From NCBI RefSeq assembly GCF_003044935.1, contig NZ_POXP01000001.1, forward strand, positions 248,001-312,000: a stretch of DNA of 64,000 bases, written 5' to 3'. The stretch is from Neisseria subflava. Its GTDB lineage: Bacteria; Pseudomonadota; Gammaproteobacteria; Burkholderiales; Neisseriaceae. Made by a program: the position numbers and the translations under genes. Each line of letters opens with the position of its first letter. Position 1 is the first letter of the stretch. Under the pieces are notes generated by a model that ran no database searches, was not told the origin of the DNA, and saw only the letters and a list, made by a program, of their open reading frames with translations. Below, piece after piece: positions 60,431 through 64,000 of the stretch.

Positions 60431-61078
60431 TTAGTCTCTTACGCGTGATTGGTAGGTATAGACAACGTGATGCCCCGATGTGTTGAGATTTTTTGCTCTA
60501 TTTTCTTCTTCGACATCTTGCAACCATAAAACTTTAACGATGGTTGTGTCGCCTTTGCCATCGCATTTTGCGTTAAACCCATTTTCGTAAGTCGGCTCTG
60601 CACCGGAAGAATCTTTGCAGATGGTCGAGAAGACTTGGGCTTCGGGAAGGGCTTTGTCTAAGTCGGCTTTAAACTGTGCAATTTGAGCCTGTGCAAGTTG
60701 AGTTTTGTTCATTTTGGCTTCAAATTTCGCAGTTTGTTTAGAGTCGGATTTTAGGTAGGCATCATAGGATTTTTTATAACGGGAGGTTTTTTCCCCTGCA
60801 GTATCGGTTTCTTCAGAGAGCGTCGGATTAATGAGCATGCCTTCAATCAGATTTTGCGTAATTTGGGCAACTGTGGTTTGATTTTCAGACTCACGCACGT
60901 TGGATACGGTACGTAATTGAACAGCTAAAAGGGCGAGCACACCGATGGCAAGGACAAACATGGCAATCAAAACTTCAATCAGGGTCATACCAGATTGAAG
61001 TTTTGGGGTAAAGCTTGTTGAGCTTGTTTTCAGACGGCCTTTAAATGATCTGAGATGAGTAGGATTAGTAATGTTCAT
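60431..61078 (-). CDS. pilI: Minor pilin PilV-type (PilI)
   Basis: 215 residues: an unusually long leader of about 30 residues ending in KLQSG, then MTLIEVLIAMFVLAIGVLALLA with Glu5, the PilV/GspI pattern. The head includes Cys in STICKDSSGAE and NAKCDGKGDTT. It is 2 bases upstream of the pilJ start, so translation is coupled. A shorter start is possible but none is better supported by a ribosome site. Confidence 0.85.
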   Translation of the reverse strand: MNITNPTHLRSFKGRLKTSSTSFTPKLQSGMTLIEVLIAMFVLAIGVLALLAVQLRTVSNVRESENQTTVAQITQNLIEGMLINPTLSEETDTAGEKTSRYKKSYDAYLKSDSKQTAKFEAKMNKTQLAQAQIAQFKADLDKALPEAQVFSTICKDSSGAEPTYENGFNAKCDGKGDTTIVKVLWLQDVEEENRAKNLNTSGHHVVYTYQSRVRD

Positions 61079-61090
61079 AAGATACCGTTG

Positions 61091-61759
61091 TTATTCTTTG
61101 GAAGAGTATTCGCATATTTTGCGCTCATCGTTTTTAGCACAGATTTCGACATGCCCATTACCATTGATTAAAAGTACGGTAGCACGGGCTTTCTTGGTTT
61201 CAGCATCGGCGGCGGATTTATCCGTCAGGCTGATTTTGATGTGGCCGTCTGAAAATTGATAATTCTTTCCATCGGTTGAATGGCCAAATGTACCATTTGG
61301 TAGGAATCTCCACCAGACTTCTTTTGAAGCTGAGGTCGAGAGGGCAGAACGGTCATTGCTGATAGGGATGTAGTTGAAGCTGTATTCCACTTTGTCAGTA
61401 TCTCCATTAAGGATAATGGAGCGGACGGATAAATCGACTGTATCGTTTTTATAGTTGGAATCTCCGTTTTTATCGGCGTAGGCCAACATACCATTACCGG
61501 CATATTTGGAATCGCAACCATTATTGGGCGAGCCATCGGATTTGATTTTGACCGGGCAGATGTAAACGGGAAGATTGAGACGGACGGCCTCATTTCGCGC
61601 GAAGCGCAGCAGATTGGCAATTTGCTCTGCTTGCGATGCTGCACGTCTGGAGGCAATCCATTGATTCATATTGGGAAGTGCGATGACGGCCATTACTGCT
61701 GCAATAGTAATGACGATCAGCAACTCAATTAGGGTGAAGCCTTTTTGTGTCTGATACAT
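61091..61759 (-). CDS. pilH: Minor pilin FimT/GspH-type (PilH)
   Basis: 222 residues: short leader MYQTQKG, then FTLIELLIVITIAAVMAVIAL with Glu5; the head has the GspH pattern (ASQAEQIANLLRFARNEAVRLNLPV) and Cys in VYICPVK and NGCDSKY. First gene of the minor pilin operon, 156 bases after dnaB. The A+T-rich gap holds a GCATTGCC/GGCAAATGC imperfect hairpin but no clear promoter. Confidence 0.88.
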   Translation of the reverse strand: MYQTQKGFTLIELLIVITIAAVMAVIALPNMNQWIASRRAASQAEQIANLLRFARNEAVRLNLPVYICPVKIKSDGSPNNGCDSKYAGNGMLAYADKNGDSNYKNDTVDLSVRSIILNGDTDKVEYSFNYIPISNDRSALSTSASKEVWWRFLPNGTFGHSTDGKNYQFSDGHIKISLTDKSAADAETKKARATVLLINGNGHVEICAKNDERKICEYSSKE

Positions 61760-61915
61760 GAGTGATTTTTGGTAGTAATGTGTTGGGTAACTGACGTTTT
61801 CTCTTTTGCATTTGCCTGTGGCAATGCTTTTGCTTTTATTAGATTAATTCTAAACGATTTTGTAATGCGTGACTAATGAAATATGAAATTCGGTTAGTTT
61901 TTCAGACAATCTGTC

Positions 61916-63331
61916 TCAATCTTCCATCAACATGGATTCTGGAACATAGGCAGCATTATCAAATTTGGTAAATTGACCCATCCAAGTGAGGAATACTTTC
62001 CCGACGGGACCGTTACGGTGTTTACCGATAATACATTCCGCCAAGCCTTTTGCGGGTGATTCTGAGTTGTAGTATTCATCACGATACATGAACATAATCA
62101 AGTCGGCATCTTGTTCGATTGCGCCGGACTCGCGCAAGTCGGACATCATCGGGCGTTTGTCGGTACGCTGCTCAACTGTACGGCTCAACTGCGACAGGGC
62201 AATGACGGGAACTTGCAATTCTTTAGCCAATGCTTTGAGGGAGCGGGAAATTTCGCCAAGCTCGGAAGCGCGGTTGTCAGAACGGCCGGAGCCTGACATT
62301 AATTGCAGGTAGTCGATGACGATCAAGCCCAATTTGCCGTTGAACTGGCGCGCAAGACGGCGGGCGCGAGCGCGCAGTTCGAGCGCGGTCAAACCCGGAG
62401 TTTCATCGATATACATGGGTGCATCGGAGAGTTTAACGACCGCCTCGTTCAGACGGCCCCAGTGTTCGTCTTGCAATCTGCCGGTTTTTAAAACGCTTTG
62501 ATCCAAACGTCCTACCGAACCCAGCATACGCATAACCAGCTGCGCACCACCCATCTCCATCGAAAATACGGCGACAGGCAGCTTGCCCTCTACGGCAACG
62601 TGTTCTGCAATGTTGATGGAAAAGGCAGTTTTACCCATGGAAGGACGGCCTGCGACGATGATCAAATCGCCCGGTTGAAGGCCTGATGTTTTTTTGTCGA
62701 GGTCGATAAAACCAGTCGATATACCGGTTACTTCATCAGGATTGTCGCGCGAATAAAGCATATCGATGCGCTCGACCACTTCTTTCAAAAGATCGGGCAT
62801 CTCAAGAAAGCCTTGTTTGGATTTGGCGGTACTTTCGGCGATTTGGAATACTTTGTTTTCTGCCTCGTCCAAAAGTTGACCTGCATCGCGCCCTTGCGGA
62901 TTGTAGGCGCTGCGTGCAATTTCCGTACCGACTTCGGCAAGCTGGCGCATGATGGAACGTTCGCGCACGATTTCGGCGTAGCGGCGGATATTGGCTGCGG
63001 ATGGTGTGTTTTGCGCCAGCGTAATCAGATAGTTGAATCCGCCTGCCGCTTCCAATTCTTCATTGCGTTCCAAACTTTCTTGAACGGTAATGACGTCGGC
63101 AGGGCGGCTTTCGTTAATCAGGTTGGCAATGGCACGAAAAATCAGGCGGTGTTCGTGGCGGTAGAAATCTTCGCCGGAAACGACATCGGCAATACGGTCC
63201 CAAGCAGAATTTTCCAGCATCAGGCCGCCCAATACGGATTGCTCCGCTTCGGTGGAATGTGGCGGCAGTGACAATGCGCTGATTTCACGGTCTTCAGACG
63301 GCATATCGGAATAATTGCTCATGACGGGCAT
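61916..63331 (-). CDS. dnaB: Replicative DNA helicase DnaB
   Basis: 471 residues: N-terminal DnaG/DnaC-interaction domain (PHSTEAEQSVLGGLMLENSAWD), linker, then the RecA-like domain with Walker A GRPSMGKTAF, Walker B LIVIDYLQLMSG, and DKRPMMSDLRESGAIEQDAD (arginine-finger region). It unwinds the fork on the lagging-strand template. The second ATG at 63322 is an equally good start. Its place directly before the minor pilins is conserved in Neisseria. It contains one AT-type DUS near the N-terminus (63293-63304). Confidence 0.95.
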   Translation of the reverse strand: MPVMSNYSDMPSEDREISALSLPPHSTEAEQSVLGGLMLENSAWDRIADVVSGEDFYRHEHRLIFRAIANLINESRPADVITVQESLERNEELEAAGGFNYLITLAQNTPSAANIRRYAEIVRERSIMRQLAEVGTEIARSAYNPQGRDAGQLLDEAENKVFQIAESTAKSKQGFLEMPDLLKEVVERIDMLYSRDNPDEVTGISTGFIDLDKKTSGLQPGDLIIVAGRPSMGKTAFSINIAEHVAVEGKLPVAVFSMEMGGAQLVMRMLGSVGRLDQSVLKTGRLQDEHWGRLNEAVVKLSDAPMYIDETPGLTALELRARARRLARQFNGKLGLIVIDYLQLMSGSGRSDNRASELGEISRSLKALAKELQVPVIALSQLSRTVEQRTDKRPMMSDLRESGAIEQDADLIMFMYRDEYYNSESPAKGLAECIIGKHRNGPVGKVFLTWMGQFTKFDNAAYVPESMLMED

Positions 63332-63425
63332 CTCTGGCTGGAAAATTGCAATCCACTATTATAGCGCAGTGTAAGTTCAATTGGTTTGTTTAGGCTAAAG
63401 CAGGTAAAATAGCAATGTTGTCGAT

Positions 63426-63453
63426 TTGACAACACACACTACCAAAATATAAA
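63426..63453 (+). promoter_or_regulatory. sodB promoter with overlapping inverted repeat
   Basis: TTGACA (63426-63431), 16 bases, TATAAA (63448-63453). The perfect 7-bp repeat TGTTGTC-GATTT-GACAACA (63416-63422, 63428-63434) covers the -35 box and could be an operator. Confidence 0.65.
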
Positions 63454-63476
63454 TATCAATAATTAGGAGCATAAAA

Positions 63477-64000
63477 ATGGAACACAAGCTGCCACAATTG
63501 CCTTATGAACTGGATGCGTTATCCCCCCATCTGACCAAAGAGACTTTGGAGTTCCACTACGGCAAACACCATCAAACTTACATCACCAATTTGAACAATC
63601 AAATCAAAGACACTGAGTTTGAAGAAATGCCTTTGGAAGAAATCGTGAAAAAATCTTCCGGCGGTATGTTCAACAACGCTGCCCAAACTTGGAACCACAC
63701 TTTCTACTGGCTGGGCTTTACCCCTAAAGGTCAAGGCAAACCTGCCGGTGAATTGGCTGCGGCCATCGACGCCAAATGGGGCAGCTTCGAGAAATTCCAA
63801 GAAGCGTTCAATGCTTGCGCGGCTGGTACTTTCGGCTCAGGTTGGGCATGGTTGGTGAAAACGCCTGCCGGTGAATTGGATCTGGTTTCTACTTCCAATG
63901 CAGGTACTCCGCTGACTACTGAAAACACTCCGCTGTTGACTTGCGACGTATGGGAACACGCTTACTACATCGACTACCGCAACAGCCGTCCTAACTACCT
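63477..64000 (+). CDS. sodB: Fe-type superoxide dismutase (C-terminus outside window)
   Basis: 174 codons from ATG 63477, with AGGAG 8 bases upstream; about 20 residues are missing at the right edge. Metal ligands His27 (FHYGKHH), His74 (TWNHTFYW), Asp157 and His161 (DVWEHAYY) are present, and Gln70 in NNAAQTWNH marks the iron subclass. It removes cytoplasmic superoxide. Confidence 0.96.
   Translation, partial: MEHKLPQLPYELDALSPHLTKETLEFHYGKHHQTYITNLNNQIKDTEFEEMPLEEIVKKSSGGMFNNAAQTWNHTFYWLGFTPKGQGKPAGELAAAIDAKWGSFEKFQEAFNACAAGTFGSGWAWLVKTPAGELDLVSTSNAGTPLTTENTPLLTCDVWEHAYYIDYRNSRPNY

Overview
The window is a piece of a Neisseria chromosome. The evidence is the very dense neisserial DNA uptake sequence (DUS) in its AGGCCGTCTGAA form, usually as inverted pairs behind genes; a tmRNA whose tag reads ANDETYALAA; EF-P with Arg32 next to its rhamnosyltransferase EarP; and the dnaB-minor pilin cluster. 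The dominance of AG-type DUS over the ATGCCGTCTGAA form typical of meningococcus and gonococcus suggests a commensal of the subflava/flavescens/mucosa kind. That species-level statement is an inference.

Positions 1-6336 are an integrated element at the 3' end of ssrA (tmRNA, 6337-6699, minus strand). All its genes are on the minus strand: tyrosine integrase, a RelE/HigB-type toxin with its XRE antitoxin, an unknown 226-aa protein, an AlpA-like regulator, an intergenic region that I read as a P4 CI/C4-like antisense RNA plus target leader, small unknown genes, a zinc-finger/Toprim primase and a DUF927 helicase-type protein that runs off the left edge. This is the layout of a phage satellite (P4/PICI-like) rather than of a complete phage. 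Five AGTTACCC repeats lie in front of the integrase.

Positions 6700-40860 are mostly ordinary core genome: alaA, a tautomerase, an MlaC-like protein, efp-earP, nadE, metX-metW, a low-molecular-weight tyrosine phosphatase, gloA, a GNAT N-acyltransferase/PlsC pair that could be olsB-olsA, an AEC transporter, the di-iron repair protein DnrN, dusC, a two-domain glycosyltransferase, a Dcu transporter, guaB, waaF, fbp, rlmJ, ribE, rpe, pgm, ypfJ, ppiB, a DASS transporter and a SotB-like exporter.

Positions 40860-44330 are a copper homeostasis block: copZ, a cueR-type regulator divergent from a second copZ, and the P-type ATPase copA. The middle of it (about 41,120-42,150) carries the DUS dialect described for Eikenella (AGGCTACCTGAA) instead of the neisserial one, and a decayed gene end, so it looks like a cassette taken up from an Eikenella-like relative.

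Positions 44400-64000 return to core genes: a Sel1-like protein, an SGNH hydrolase, a CsbD/LEA-like repeat protein, trpD and trpG, a DUF945 protein, panD, kdsA, mutL, a GNAT protein, purK, kptA, trpE, an Smr-domain protein, then the minor pilin operon (fimT-pilV-pilW-pilX-pilin) behind dnaB, and the start of sodB, which is cut by the right edge.
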